A program made the translations under genes and the position numbers. The notes beneath the pieces are model-generated. The model worked only from the letters and a program-made list of their open reading frames with translations, was not told the origin of the DNA and ran no database searches. DNA of 64,000 nt from Arcuatula senhousia (lineage: Eukaryota > Mollusca > Bivalvia > Mytilida > Mytilidae). Location of the stretch: positions 17,517,092 to 17,581,091 of the forward strand of contig OZ020308.1 of the NCBI GenBank assembly GCA_963971305.1, in the 5' to 3' direction. How positions within the stretch are numbered: position 1 is the stretch's first letter; every line of letters starts with the position of its first letter. Below, piece by piece: positions 33,340 through 47,300 of the stretch.

Positions 33340-35780
33340 ATCGGATGAGCAAGTTCAAAGTTAATTGCTGTTTAGTGACAATAGTGCGTAAGGATTTGTT
33401 TACAAGGTGCAGATACCGCTATCTCATAATCTGTTTATACCGAAGTCGAGGCCTATGTTTAGTATTAGCATAGACCTTTATATTAGAATTTTTAATATAC
33501 AGGTCTATGGTATTAGAAACCTCCAAACCACAGGCGGAAAAAATACATTGAACTGAACGATGTCAATTTTAACAAGTTGGAGTAAATTAAAGTTGCGTGC
33601 TTCTTTTTAAATGAGTGTTGTCTTGATTTTCTTGTTGCAGTGTTGCTTAAATTTTATCAGAAAATTTCCTAAACACTGATTTTATCCAAATAAAAGCTTT
33701 TTTTCGAATTTGAAAAGTGAGAATGTACATTTTACGGGAGAATAGGTATTAAGACCGTTAATGGTATTTTGCTATCTGCACTGCACCTAGTTTTTAAAAG
33801 TTTTATCTGTCCAGCATATGTAACGTAGTAAAGCTTTTTTCGACTCTCCATAACCCACTGGACAGTTGTCTGTATGAAATGCATTAACAAACCAATCTCA
33901 AATATACACTCTAGTGCTAAAGTTGGTTGGCATCAACCCAGTCTTTACTAAATGGTAAACGGTCAAAGAGTTCTTGCTTTGAGTGATGTTTCAACTTATG
34001 TCAATGCTATAACAGTAAATGGCTTCTGTCTTTCTTCACATTTTTTTACACATTGAAAAAGACGCAAAGCCTTTCCTAGAATCTTAAAAAAATGTCACTT
34101 TAACTGATAATGCCAACGATTTTAAACCACCAAAAGAAAGTGGTGATGTTGTGTGTGTGTGTGTGTGTCTGGGGGGAGGGGTGCGATGAAAAACCCCTTC
34201 AGTTTTCAGAAAAATGTTAGAATATCTGGGGATTTGTTATCCAATTTGAAAACCCATATAGCTTTCAAGTTATCTTAATTATGCTAAATCTTGAATGGGC
34301 TAAATTGCCTTGAACATCGTCTGCTTTCCGAAGCAATGTCGATACTTATAGAGTATTTCAAAAGTTTGTGGTTACCACAGGGACTTGCATCTGACCTTTT
34401 GGATTGAGTTCACTACTTCGGAGGCAAGTTCCACATTGACACACAATAGCTGCTATAGTAAAATCTCAAATAAACTATAAATTCTAAAACTAACATATTG
34501 GAAAACCAAACAGAATAAAAAAAGGATGCAAATTGTTATAAATAAAGTTGGGTCCACAAATCATTTTTACTTCACCATGTTTCATATGTGCCTGTAGCAA
34601 GACAAGCAAAATGACCAGAATGGAGTCTTTTTGTTATCTAGAAACACAAGGCATGGCAGTGGCTTCTAGATAAGCTACTAACATCACAAGGTGTCTCTTT
34701 TTTTGCTGTGAAAATTGTACAGATAAATTCATGTCTATAACACATATGAAAATCATAGAGACAAGGGTTGGTATCAGAAATTTTAGAAAGGGGTTTTCCT
34801 ATTGTCTACTGAAGAGGAAAGGGGGTTTTTGTGTCAAAAATCTTCACAAAACCACTGGAACCCCCCTTATGATCAAACCATTTTGCTATTTTACAAACAA
34901 TATGACATCAAATATTTGATCAAATTGCAATTTACTTAGCAAAAGGCTCCAGGGAGCTGGATAACTCACCTGTCTTTATATTCAATGAAAAGTCCTATAA
35001 GAGGTCATCATTCAACTTTAACTTGTTAAATTATTAAGCAAAACATGTATGCAAACATAGGTTTTTTTTATATCTCATTTGAGACAAAAACAATTTATTT
35101 TAAAAACTCACTTTTAAGGGGGCAACAACTCCTGTAAAGAGTCATCTTATTGATTTTTTAAGCCTAATGAGCTGGAGGTTTAAGAGAACAACAGCTTTCC
35201 TCTACCTGGAAAAGTTTTCATTTTAAAGGTCAAAATGCATGAAAAGTACATTTTTTACCTTTAAAGTGGTCCTCTGACAACTTCAAGTGAAGAGGGGTTT
35301 GTGGAGTTTAGCAATGATGGCCATGTTGTTGGTCTACAGTCACCCTTTGTGAAATACTAGAGGAGGACTTCCTATAAATGTGTAATTTTTCTAGAGGTTA
35401 AAGAGGAGATTGGTAAAGAAAAAATATTGACAACAGATTGAAACAGATAATGTTGGACAACAATAGATGCCAAGTGATGGGAATAGCTCAAATGGGTAAG
35501 GTGCATTCAAATAAGTGCCATCCACCCCCTTTTTTCCCTGTAAAAAAAGTATATATGTAAAATGTTCACAAAAAATCATTGATACAAATTCAAATCGGCA
35601 ATAAAAAAGAGCCAGCAGCATTCAATTTTAACCTGGCACAGTAAGACTTGTCAAATTCAAATAAACCTAATAGAGTTAAAGAAATAGAAAAAGACAATTT
35701 TAAAGTGATAACAATTTATTAAAGTAATGATATTAAGATCTTTTTTCTTTAAACTATCTGTTTAAAAGTGAAAAAAAAAA
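33340..35780. other. Intergenic, no gene seen
   Basis: AT-rich, short chance frames only. A (GT)n microsatellite lies at 34149-34168. Confidence 0.4.
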
Positions 35781-35786
35781 CATAAA

Positions 35787-36885
35787 ACAAGAGTTGAGAC
35801 TAAAGTATGTCTCGCCTGTCGGCACCATCACAGAACTCATTGAAGGTCTATCTGGGCCTTCAGAAAAGTTAAGGTCAAGGTCATGTGACAGGTGACAGAA
35901 ATCAATTTCATCATCACAAAAAATGTCTGAAGTGTGTTCTAGATACCATAGTTATTGAGAAACAATGACAAAAGACCAACATTCACTAAGTCATTCAACC
36001 ATGAAAATGGGGTCAAAGTCACATTACATGGTGACATCAGTTGTGTATACCATAATCCCCAAATATCAGATGCCTAGCTATAATATTACATGTATACTTT
36101 TCACTTAACTCATTTTCCACCCAAAAATCATCTAAGTTCACAAAGTCACTGAACCATGAAAATGGGGTCATGGTCAGTTGTGTAAACTAAAACCCCAAAT
36201 GTCTGTATACCAAATATCAGATGTCTAGCTATTATACTTTGAACTCAATTTATTTTCCACAAAAGTTTTAATTGTTCCAACAATCATCTAAGTCCACAGA
36301 GTCACTGAACCATGAAAATTGTATCAAGGTCACAGGACATGGTTTCAAGTTGCATAGACCATAACTTCAGGTGTCTGTATACCAGATATCAGATGCCTAG
36401 CTATTATACTTTTCGCTTAATTCATTTTCCACAAAAGTCTTACAAAGAGGTTTTTGGGCCCAAAAATCATCTAAGTCCACAGAGTCACTGAACCATGAAA
36501 ATGAGGTCAAGGTCAAACGGCTTGGCACCAGTTGCATAGACCATAACCCGAAGTGTCTGTATACCAGATATCAGATGCCTAGCTATTATACCTTTCACTT
36601 AATACATTTTCCACAAAAGTCTTACAAAGAGGTTTTTTGGCCCGAAAAAACATCTAAGTTCACAGAGTCGCTGAACCATGAAATTGGGGTCAGGGTCAAA
36701 CAGCATGGTGCCAGTTGCATAGACCATAACCTCAACTGTCTGTATACCAAATAACAGATGCCTAGCTATTATACTTTTCTTGGAATTCATTTTCCACAAA
36801 AGTCTTACAAAAAAGTTTACGCCTCCGCTGCCGGAAAGTAATACCTTTGTCTTGCCTTCAGCAACTTAAGTCGCAGGCGAGACAA
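35787..36885 (+). mobile_element. Satellite-cored element with GTCTCGCCTG ends, copy 1
   Basis: GTCTCGCCTG near the start (about 35809) and CAGGCGAGAC near the end (about 36869) are reverse complements. Between them lie about five tandem units of 160-200 bp (words ACAGAGTCACTGAACCATGA, CAGATGCCTAGCTATTATAC, TTCATTTTCCACAAAAGTC). A GCGGAAAGTAATACC-type tail block precedes the end. No protein gene; open frames across units come from the repeat. Confidence 0.75.
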
Positions 36886-37033
36886 CAAGAAAATGGTTTA
36901 ATAATTTCATGATTAATAGGATACCAATTACATGTTATGAATCTGTATTAGAGTCTAAATGTGTTTTTGACGGATAGGTTCATAGGTTCAGCAAGCAATA
37001 TTTAAAGCTAATAGTAAATATTTTCTAACATAT

Positions 37034-38140
37034 AAAAAAACAAGAGTTGACACTAAAGTATGTCTCGCCTGTCGGCACCATCACAGAACTCATTGAAGGT
37101 CTAGCTGGGCCTTCAGAAAAGTTAAGGTCAAGGTCATGTGACAGACAGACAAAAGTTTTAATTGTCCAAAGAATCATCTAAGTCCACAGAGTCACTGAAC
37201 CATGGAAATTGTTTCAAGGTCACAGGACATTGTGTCAGTTCCATAGACCATAACTCCAGGTGTCTGTATACCAGATATCAGATGCCTAGCTATTATACTT
37301 TTCACTTAATTCATTTTCCACAAAAGTCCTACAAAGAGGTTTTTTGGCCCCCAAAATCATCCAAGTCCACAGAGTCACTGAACCATGAAGATGGGGCCAA
37401 GGTCAAATGGCACGGCACCAGTTGCATAGACCATAACCCAAAGTGTCTGTATACCAGATATCAAATGCCTACCTATTATAATTTTCACTTTATTCATTTT
37501 CCACTAAAGTCTTACAAAGGGGTTTTTTAGCCAGAGAAACATCAAAGTTAACAGAGTCAATGAACCATGAAATTGGGGGTCAAGGTCAAATGGCATGGTG
37601 CCAGTTGTGTAGACCATAACCCCAACTGTTCGTATAACAAATATCAGATGCCTAGCTATCATACTTTACTTGAAATTCATTTTCCACAAAAGTCTTACAA
37701 AGGGTTTTTTTGGCCTGAAAAAACATCTAAGTTCACAGAGTCACTGAACCATGAAATTTGGGTCAGGGTCAAATGGCATGGTGCCAGTTGCGTAGACCAT
37801 AACCTGAAATGTCTGTATACCAAATATCAGATGCCTAGCTATCATACTTTTCTTGTAATTCATTTTCCACAAAAGTCTTACAAAGTGTTTTTTTTGGCCC
37901 GAAAAAACATCTAAGTTCACAGAGTCACTGAATCATGAAATTTGGGTCAAGGTCAAACGGCATGGTGCCAGTTGCGTAGACCATAACCTGAACTGTCTGT
38001 ATACCAAATATCAGATGCCTAGCTATTATACTTTTCTTGCAATTCATTTTCCACAAAAGTCTTTCAAAAAAGTTTACGCCGTCGCCGTCACCGCTGCCGG
38101 CGGAAAGTAATACCTATGTTTCGCCTTCAGCAACTAAAGT
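37034..38140 (+). mobile_element. Satellite-cored element, copy 2
   Basis: Same head (ACTAAAGTATGTCTCGCCTG), five or so tandem units, and the same GCCGGCGGAAAGTAATACC tail, but the final CAGGCGAGAC is lost. It lies 150 bp after copy 1 in the same orientation. Confidence 0.75.
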
Positions 38141-38221
38141 TTTTCAGATCAAAATTAAATTTCTTGTTTAATATAAAACAAGTATATTTTCAAAATTTCA
38201 ACACTTTCAACATGTGATAAG

Positions 38222-38321
38222 NNNNNNNNNNNNNNNNNNNNNNNNNNNNNNNNNNNNNNNNNNNNNNNNNNNNNNNNNNNNNNNNNNNNNNNNNNNNNNN
38301 NNNNNNNNNNNNNNNNNNNNN
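38222..38321. other. Assembly gap, 100 N
   Basis: Exactly 100 N, a conventional placeholder for a gap of unknown size. It ends four bases before the Bre1 start codon, so promoter and 5' UTR are hidden. Confidence 0.98.
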
Positions 38322-38325
38322 TAAG

Positions 38326-41300
38326 ATGGCCACCAAAAGGTCTGCCGAGGACCAAGGTAGTGGCTCTGGGGAGCCACCTGCCAAGAAGAAGCATGCCACT
38401 CTTCAGCCAGTACAGATTGGTACCATTGGGAACTTGGTATGGTCGTATGGAATATATATTGCCTGATTTCATAGAGTGAAAAACTTGGGTTATAAAATGC
38501 TGAATGTTGGGTTGGGCGATGTGCAGGCTGGAAATAGATTTTCATAATAGTTTTCTCAGCAACTACTTATCACAGCCTCTTGATATTTGATATACAGCAT
38601 CAGGGTGGGTTCTCATAATGTGGGATTCAATTTCAAGTCTTTCACTTACCTACTTTTTGTTAAACGAAATCCGGCCAATGTTATGTTAAAATAATCTATG
38701 TGGATAAAAGTAATTCTGTTCATTATAATCTATATGTAAATTTGAAAGCCTGACATTGTTTACCTGTATAATTTCAGGATGAACTAGATAAGAAAGTCCT
38801 GGTGTTCCAGAACAAAAAGTTAGCAGAGAGGATTGAACAAAGAAAACGTGCCGAGGAGGAACTTAGGAAGAGAATAGAACAGTTAGAGTTCAGACAGAGA
38901 AATGATGATGCTGTTCTTATGATTGTAAACAGATACTGGAATCAGGTGAAAATAATGGAAATAAGGATTTTCTTGCTATTAATGATTTTAGTATTCATAT
39001 TGTGTATTACTGTAGGACATTTTCTTGTGTAGTAATATGTTGTTAATGGCACTCATCCCATATTATGCAACATGCATATAAAGGTAAGGCAACCAACTAA
39101 TTCAAATTGAGCTTACTATATCAGATTAAGCACGTAAAAAGAAGTGGACCACCATGTACATGTATTGAAAATTCTAAACATTCACTTCAAGCTAAAATTG
39201 ACAAAAAATCTGCAATTGTTTAGTTATAAATCATTTCATGATAGAACATTTGTCAGGCTTAATGCATGTTATCACTTGTTACTTTCTTGATAAAAGATAC
39301 ATGTGGTAAATGCTGGTAAAAAATTGGGTTGTCTAAAAAGTATGTAAGTTGAATTTAATATTTTATTTACAGTTAGATGAAGATGTCAGAGTGTTGTTAC
39401 AAAGATTTGATGCAGAAACAGCTGACGAAGATGAAACAAAGAGTAAGAATAGAAAATATAACTCTAAATCTTAAAACTTATTCAACCATGATACATGTAC
39501 ATGTATATGTAAAAACAAGAAACTAGATCAAAAGCCCACAGATAGAATACAAGAACATTTTGTTTCTAAAATTCATAAAATTATGTTAAGTTTCACCATA
39601 ATGCCAATCTGTTTTAACATTTCATTTTAGGTTAAAAATATCTGGTTCACAGTTTTACTGTCCTCATTAAATATCAAATTTATCAATTGGATATCTCTGA
39701 TGAGTATGATTTCACTCATACATTCATTTATGGTCATTTATTACTGTGGATTCAATTATTTTTGTGGGTATCAATTTTCATTGTTTGATAAAAATTGATG
39801 AGTAAGTGGGTTCTAAAATTTGTGGATCTGATGTCTGCAGCATACATATGAATGTTAAATTTTGTGGGATATCAAATTTTGTGGGTTAATGCCGTCTATG
39901 TAAACTATGAAAATTGATACCTCCTGAATAAAAATAATGAAACCACAGTAATTCATTTTATATGAAAGTAAATGATTTCACACAAAAATATATATATATA
40001 TATTTTTCATTTAAGATGAGAGTGATGAAACAAAAGCTTTCCTTACCCTATTATCTACATGGGACAAACAGGAGTTGGAACAGAAGCTAGGACAGCGAGT
40101 AGAGTTCTCTAAAAGAGCTATCGGAAAACTGCTACAGGCGTTTGATAGGTTGCTGCAGAGGAATGAAAAACTACACAAATCTATTCAAGAGAAGGTTGAG
40201 AAGGAGGCAGAGGAAGTATTAGAGTTAGGTACCCTGAAAAAGGAGGGTGAACCCAAAAAGGAGGCAGATGTGAAGAAGGAAGTGGTGGAAGGAAAGACCG
40301 ATGGAGAGAAAGAAGGGGAGGAACAAACTAGTGAGGAGAAAAAGATGGAGGTCACAGAGGGAGAAATCAAGCAGGAGCCTGAAGTCAAAGGTATTTCTTC
40401 TTTCGGTTTATAGTATAAATGCCATAAGCAGAAATTATTTTATTCTGTTTTTATTGTGTTAAAATTGATGTTGAATTTTAAGTAAAATTCTGTACTTTTT
40501 GCAGTTAGGACCATTAAAGAAATAATAAAAATATATATAAATACAGACCCCTGATCTTTAATCTTACCATTGTTGATAAAAACTTTTTTTTTAACCAAAA
40601 GAAAAAAATACAATGGCTGAATCTTAGTTCACTCTCGTTTCGAGTGGAGTTCGCGTTGTTGATTGATATTCAGTTATTTTTGTGTTTCCATGTTTTACAT
40701 GTTGTCTGTTTTTGTCCCGTTCTTGATGGTGATAACCGGTTTTGTCTCTGCCCTTTCGCACTTTTGACATTCGGATAACCCATTGGTACCTCTGCTTCTT
40801 ATGTAGCTAAACTATCCCCCGTTTCTAAAAAAGATTTAGAAATTATGTTATGACCGTAATTAATTTAAAATGGATTTGATAAAAATTTACATGTATTACT
40901 ATCAGGAGAGCCAACAGAAACAAAGATTAAGAAAGAAAGTAGTCCTACAGAACCAGCAGAAGTCAAAGATGAAGTGAAGGAAGCAGAGGAGAAGATATCA
41001 CTTAGGGATACAGTTCGTGAAGAAATGACAGAACTACAGAAGGAAAATAAACGTCTTCATAAAATTGTAACAGATCTACACCAGAAACATCATGAGCACT
41101 CTCTTAAGGTAGGATTTTCACTTACTTAGTACAAAAAATCCTTTATCGAAAACAGTTGTCGATTTATAATTTCTCAATCCATATAATTTTCCTAATTTTT
41201 TTCTTCGATGATGCTTGAACCAAAAGGTTGAAAAAGCCAAGGAAAACAAACAAGTAAAAAAAACAAGTTAAAACAAATGGTTGAAAAGGCTAAAGACCAA

Positions 41301-44300
41301 TCATTACAAGGATAACCAGAAAACATCTCAGACAAGATGGTATGAGGTCTAGATCTGCGATAATATGAAAAAGAAAAGTGGCTTTATGGTGTGTGTATGT
41401 ATGTTAACAATCTCTCTGACCTTTTTTATGCCTGTGACGGGCATAAAACTTTCAAAAGCTATCATGCTCGATACCATCCCAATCATGATGTAATGTTTGA
41501 CAACATTCAAGTTTGCTTTTAAAAATAATTTTCAGTTGAAATGCTTTAAATAATGCAACTTATAAGATTGTGAAATAAATAAAACAGATAGTTTTCAGAA
41601 TTGATTTTTAATTGTTAATAGGTTATAGAGTCTCAGGACCAGTTAACTGCAGCTGAAACTGAAATAGCTGAACTAAAGAACAAGATGGATGATTTGGAGT
41701 ATAACTTTGAGAAGGCTGACGAACGAGCTCTCAGACTGGACAGACATTTGGCTGAAGCTCTACAGAAATTACAGAGCTGTGAAGATACTGGTGTCATACA
41801 GGAAGAAGGAGGCAAAAAGATCACAGGGGTTTCTAAGAAAAAGGTATAAATGAAAAGATTTCAGGGTGTCTAAGAAATAGGTATGAACAAAAAGATTTCA
41901 GGGGTCTCCAAGAAAAAGGTATGAACTGAGAGAAGGAACGTATCTGCAAGAAATAGACATGAGATATAAGATAGCAGGGATCTCACAGGGGGTCTCCAAG
42001 AAAAAGTTATGAACATAAAAAGGCAGGGGTGTCTTAGTCCACAACATAAAGGAGTAAAAAATTCTGGCACAGTTTCCTAGAAAACTACCTATGACAGCCT
42101 CTGAATATTTGCCATGGAGCTGTGTGGTGTAAAATAATTTAATTCTGGTTACTCATCTACTTCTTGTTTACCAAATACTAAATGCAGGTGAAATACATAT
42201 GTCATGAAAGACTGTGATTCCAGTTTACAAATTGTGTTTTGCCTTTTTCAGTTTGATGAAATGTATGCTGAGTTAGAAGAATGTAAAGAGATAGCCTCAA
42301 ATCGTCTGACAGAGTTAGAAAAGCTGACATCAGAACATCAAGAGGCCCAGAAGGAGTGTGAAAAACTCAAGATGGATGTAAGAATGTAAAAATACACTGG
42401 CACTTATTATGAGTTATTCTTTATTGTGGAAAAATTGCTGCTAACAAGCAGTAAAAATGAAAAAAAATCTTTCACATTAAGGGGGTTTGCTCCTCTGTCC
42501 AAAAGTTAATGAAATGTATAATATTGCATTTATTTTAAAGAATATGTTCACATGACCAAAATTAGCTAGAAAAAATGTAGATCTATGTGCTCTTTTTTCA
42601 TGATATAAGTGGTTATAGTTTTGGAAGGAAAAAGGTTTTCCTTAGAGTTTCATTTCTTTTTCATTGCTGCTAATTGACAACTCAAAACCTTCTTAAATGT
42701 GTGACAGAGTAAATAAAATTTTATACAAATTTGTCATCTGCACATTCAATGCACATATACTTGAATAAGAAATAAAAAATAGGGGGTTCATGGGAAAAAA
42801 TTTAAAGCATAATAGTTGGGCAAATACCAAGGATCTCAAAAATCTGACACTAATTCCAAAATATGAGGAGCCAACCTCATTAAAACACATTTGAAAAAAG
42901 GATAAAATGAAACAATAAAAAACTTTTGTTGCGATTCCTGGCACTTTCCAGAAAGTGTAGTCATAGAAACAACAGAATACAAGTGTTTTACAGTCACAGT
43001 ATGCTTGGAGCCATCTTTCTTTTTTTAGCTACAGCATCTTCTAGAAAGTGTTATTGTACAGACAACAGAGTATGAATGTTTTGTATATGTTCTTTGGGAG
43101 CCTCTTGTTTATCAATAATGTTCTATGTTTTAGCTCCAGCACCTTCCAGAAAGTGTTATTGTAGAAACTACAGAATACAAGTGTTTACAATCACAGTTCT
43201 CTGTGCTATATAATGATGCCCTTCAGATCAGGACATCACTGAGTGAGACCAGAAACTTATTAATGACCAGTAAAAATACTCATCTACGACACATAGAACA
43301 GCTAGAGGTATTTAAATAGACTACTGTTTATTCCCTGTCAATGTTATGGGAAGGTGAATTATGTCCCTTGGACATTTTCTTTTTACTAGAATATTCATAA
43401 GGGGTAGAATAGCCTTAATTGTAATTTTGAAAGTTCCTGTTTTGGTTAAAGTAGAAAATTGTGACGTAAAATATAGAAGCATTATTATTGGAAAAATACT
43501 TGAGATTTTCAATTTATGTTCAGATCATAATGAAGGATTTGGAAGTGTCTATTCAAATACTTATGTAGGCAATTAAGCAACATCAACTTTACGTCTGAGT
43601 TATCTTGTTAAAGGATTAACTTTTAAATTAATACAATACAACTAATTTTCACAGGTACTTGATTTTGAGTTTTTTGTGACAATTTATTTTTGCAAAAATT
43701 GTTTACCTTTCAAATTCAGCATTTTTATTTTGCAATTGCAAATTTTCATGCTTTCAAACTCAATGACAATTTTGAGTGTATTGATTTTCATGGTTTTTGA
43801 ATACCTGATGTTGATTTAAATATAGATAAGGCTAGAATTTCATGTACTACATTTTATACAAAATTCACTTGAAGAAACATGGTAATGGTCAGTATTTACT
43901 TCCTAATATCCAGCATCTGATACATGTATATCTTCAGTGATTTAGCTAGCGCTCGTCATTTTCGTCATTGGCGAAAAGATTTTTCAAATTGCTAAAAATT
44001 ATTTAACCATTTTCGTCACCTAAATTTTCAAAAAGTGTGTAAAATTTATTTTACGGAAATCAGTTGTAAAAGTCAATTCCAGTGTCACTTTCGTCAATTA
44101 TTGCGAATGAATCAAGGCTAATTAATTTTCGAAGCCAAGCTGATCATGAACACCGGATATGATTGGAGACATCAATTGACACTTTTACAACTCATGCCAA
44201 TTAAATTTATAGATCGATATGAGACAAGCAAACATAAAAGAAATCCGCCGACAAGGTAAAACAGGAGGTGTTAAGAATAATTGAAATTATGCAAATTTCT

Positions 44301-47300
44301 ATTTAGCCAATCAAAACGTGAGAAATGTAAATAAAAATTAAATGACCACGTGGTTTATTTTTCAAAGCCACGGTCTTATTGAAAAGAAAATGAATGCATG
44401 GGGATATTTACCTTTCTAGGAAAAAGTTAAATCCATAAAATAGCACAAAACATACAATAATTTGAATATATGCCATACATATGCAGAAGGAAATTCTATA
44501 AAGGTTATGAATGACCAGAGAGTGTTTGTTTACATTTGAGCTGTGATCATGTGACGTTTTTGGCGGGAAAATTAACATATTGGATTAAATAGTAGAAAAA
44601 GAAAGATAACTCTAGTCCAAAGCCAAAAAAAACCACTTAATTAATATAACATAGATTTTATCAGGAACTTTAAATAACAGTTCCTGATTTTATTTAATAA
44701 GGTTATATATTTATTCTGCATCTTTATATACTGTGTATTTTATGATTAAATATAAATAAAATAGAACTCTCTTTGATTATGGGTAGTAAAACACTAAAGA
44801 GTTCTTTCTTTTCTCTATGTTATTTTTTTTTCTTTTGAGGGGAAAAAGGGGGGGGGGTGTGTTGAAATACATAATTATTATTTATAAAATATGAAAACAT
44901 ACATATAATTCTGGCTAAAATAACAAAGCTGTACATGTTGGACAATACTTTATTTAGAAGATAAATTTTATTAGAAATCAATGAATTACAAACATACCAT
45001 TTGCAAAAAAAGTTTATAAATTAAGATTAACCATAGACATGATAGAATATTACTAGCTTTGAACAGTGACTAAAAATGTGGTCCAAAATATGCTCACCGC
45101 TAAAGTGACTAAAGCCTGAAAAATCCTAGCTAAATCCCTGTATCTTTTAGTATATCTCTTTTATCTCAGAGTGATGAACTAGATGCCCAGAAAAGATTAA
45201 GAGCTGACTGTATACAGTTGGAGGATGCGCTAGCTCAAGTCAGAAAGGAGTATGAAATGTTAAGGATAGAATTTGAGCAGACTCTAGCTCAGAATGAACA
45301 GACAGGTAAGTGAGCAAGGGCACAGTTTTAGGATGATACTATTAGTGCCAGTGGCAGCACAAACAACAGCATCCATGAATGATCCTACAGTATACCATAT
45401 AGTTTTCCATAGGGATTGCAAAAATAAATTCCTTGGAAATGCCATCTTATGCCCATCATATACAAACGAATAAACTATGAAAATAAAACCCACCAAAATT
45501 TCTCACATACAATATGAAACAAAAACGTAAAAGTTTATTCTGCGAAAATAACCTGCTACACAGGAATTTTCTGGGTAAAGCTATATATTTAAAGCATATC
45601 AAAACCCCTATATTCAAAGTTTATTGAGGTTGAAACATTTTGACAAATTGCTCATTTTGAGACCTGAAAAATCACATTTTTTTAAAATTCTGGTTTTTGC
45701 ATGCACACCTTTTAAGACATAGAACCTATCATTTTGGAAATTTTTTAAAAAATAATGAAATTCACACTATTTGAACTTCAAATAGTGTGAATTTCATTAT
45801 TTTTTTAATTTCAATTTTAATTGAAAATTTAACAGTTTCTTCAAAGGTTTTACAATGTATTCTTCAAATTTTGAAGAATACATTGTAAAACCTTTGAAGA
45901 AACTGTTAAATTTTCAAAAAACCTACCAGAAAGTATTCTTTTCGACGGAAAACTGATTAAAAAAACGCAGTGTCAAAAAAGAGGACAAACTAATTATAGA
46001 ATGTAAACACTTGCGGGTACTGGTAAACTAAGAAACGAAAAGAAACCAAACGAAACGGAGCGGAACAAAACCGATATCGGTAAAGAAGGAAACGTAAACA
46101 GTAAAAAAAGCAACAGAAATCTGTAAAGAAAGGAAACGAAATCGAGAAAAACTGGTAAAAAAAGAAAATTGAATCGATTTTATCCAACACCAGTCGTTTT
46201 TCTTAATTTACCTATTTCGTTTTCTCTTCGCCTCGTTTGGTTACATGTCGTTTCTCACTTTAACAGTACCCAGTTTACCAAAAGTAAATATTTATGCTGG
46301 ACAATACTTAATCAACGCAAATAATTAAAATAAGAATATTTTATAGAAAACTGCAAAACATTGAGTTTTTATGTTGGTAAAGGTAAGTTTTAGATAGTAT
46401 ATTTTCAATATATGTACTTTTTATTCAATGTAAAAAATTGTGAAATTGATAGGTTCTATGTCTTTAAGTGCCACTGTATCCCCATACAAAATCTCATTAC
46501 GATCCATTGGGTAGTTTTTGAGAAACTGTCTGGACTCTGGACAAGTTCATGACTGGAAGAATTTTTTAAAACCCTAATGTAAAGACAATATATTTGGGAG
46601 ATATAAAAATCTATTTTTATAAATTTTCAGGTCCAATAAATCAAGAGATGAGAAATCTGATTCAGAGTTTACAGAAACATAACCAACAACTAAAGGCAGA
46701 GTCCAGCAGGAACAGGAGAAGATATAAAGAAACATTGACAGAACTCAATAAGGTTCCATATCAATTATACACCCTGCAAAGAATGTTTTGGGGCATGTAG
46801 GAATCACCCCGTCTGTCCGTCCATCAAACCTACTTTTCAAGTAATTCATTAGCAGAAGGATTTTGATGAAACTTAAAGAAAGAGCATTGAATGTAGATGG
46901 ACATAAGGAACTTGTTTTTGATCACATTCAGGGGGAGATAATTAGACTTATGTTTTTTTCCAACATAAAATAAATATTGAATGAAGAATATCTTTTGGTT
47001 AGCATGTTGCATTTGTGCTAACCATTACTATTTGCTATTACTGTCTGTAAAGGGTAGTCTGGAGAACAGAAATTCTCAATTTTTTTCTTCTTGTTGTTGC
47101 TAGAACCTTTGAAATGTTTGCCATTTTTATCTTTGCAAGAAAACGTAACTAAATTCACAAAAAAATAGGTAAAGAAATTGCTTACCTCTTAGATACATGA
47201 AGCAAAATCACTTTGCCACCTAGTTTTTCCATTGTAAATGGCAGCCATATTTGGGGATGCCAAATTGTCAATAATCACTTTTATGTACAATTTTAGAATA

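Noticed and set aside
38155..38545. Minus-strand ORFs running through the N gap
   Set aside because: The frames contain the 100 N placeholder and are antisense to Bre1 exon 1.
40185..40388. Ser/Phe-rich minus-strand ORF
   Set aside because: Antisense shadow of the Lys/Glu-rich part of Bre1 exon 4.
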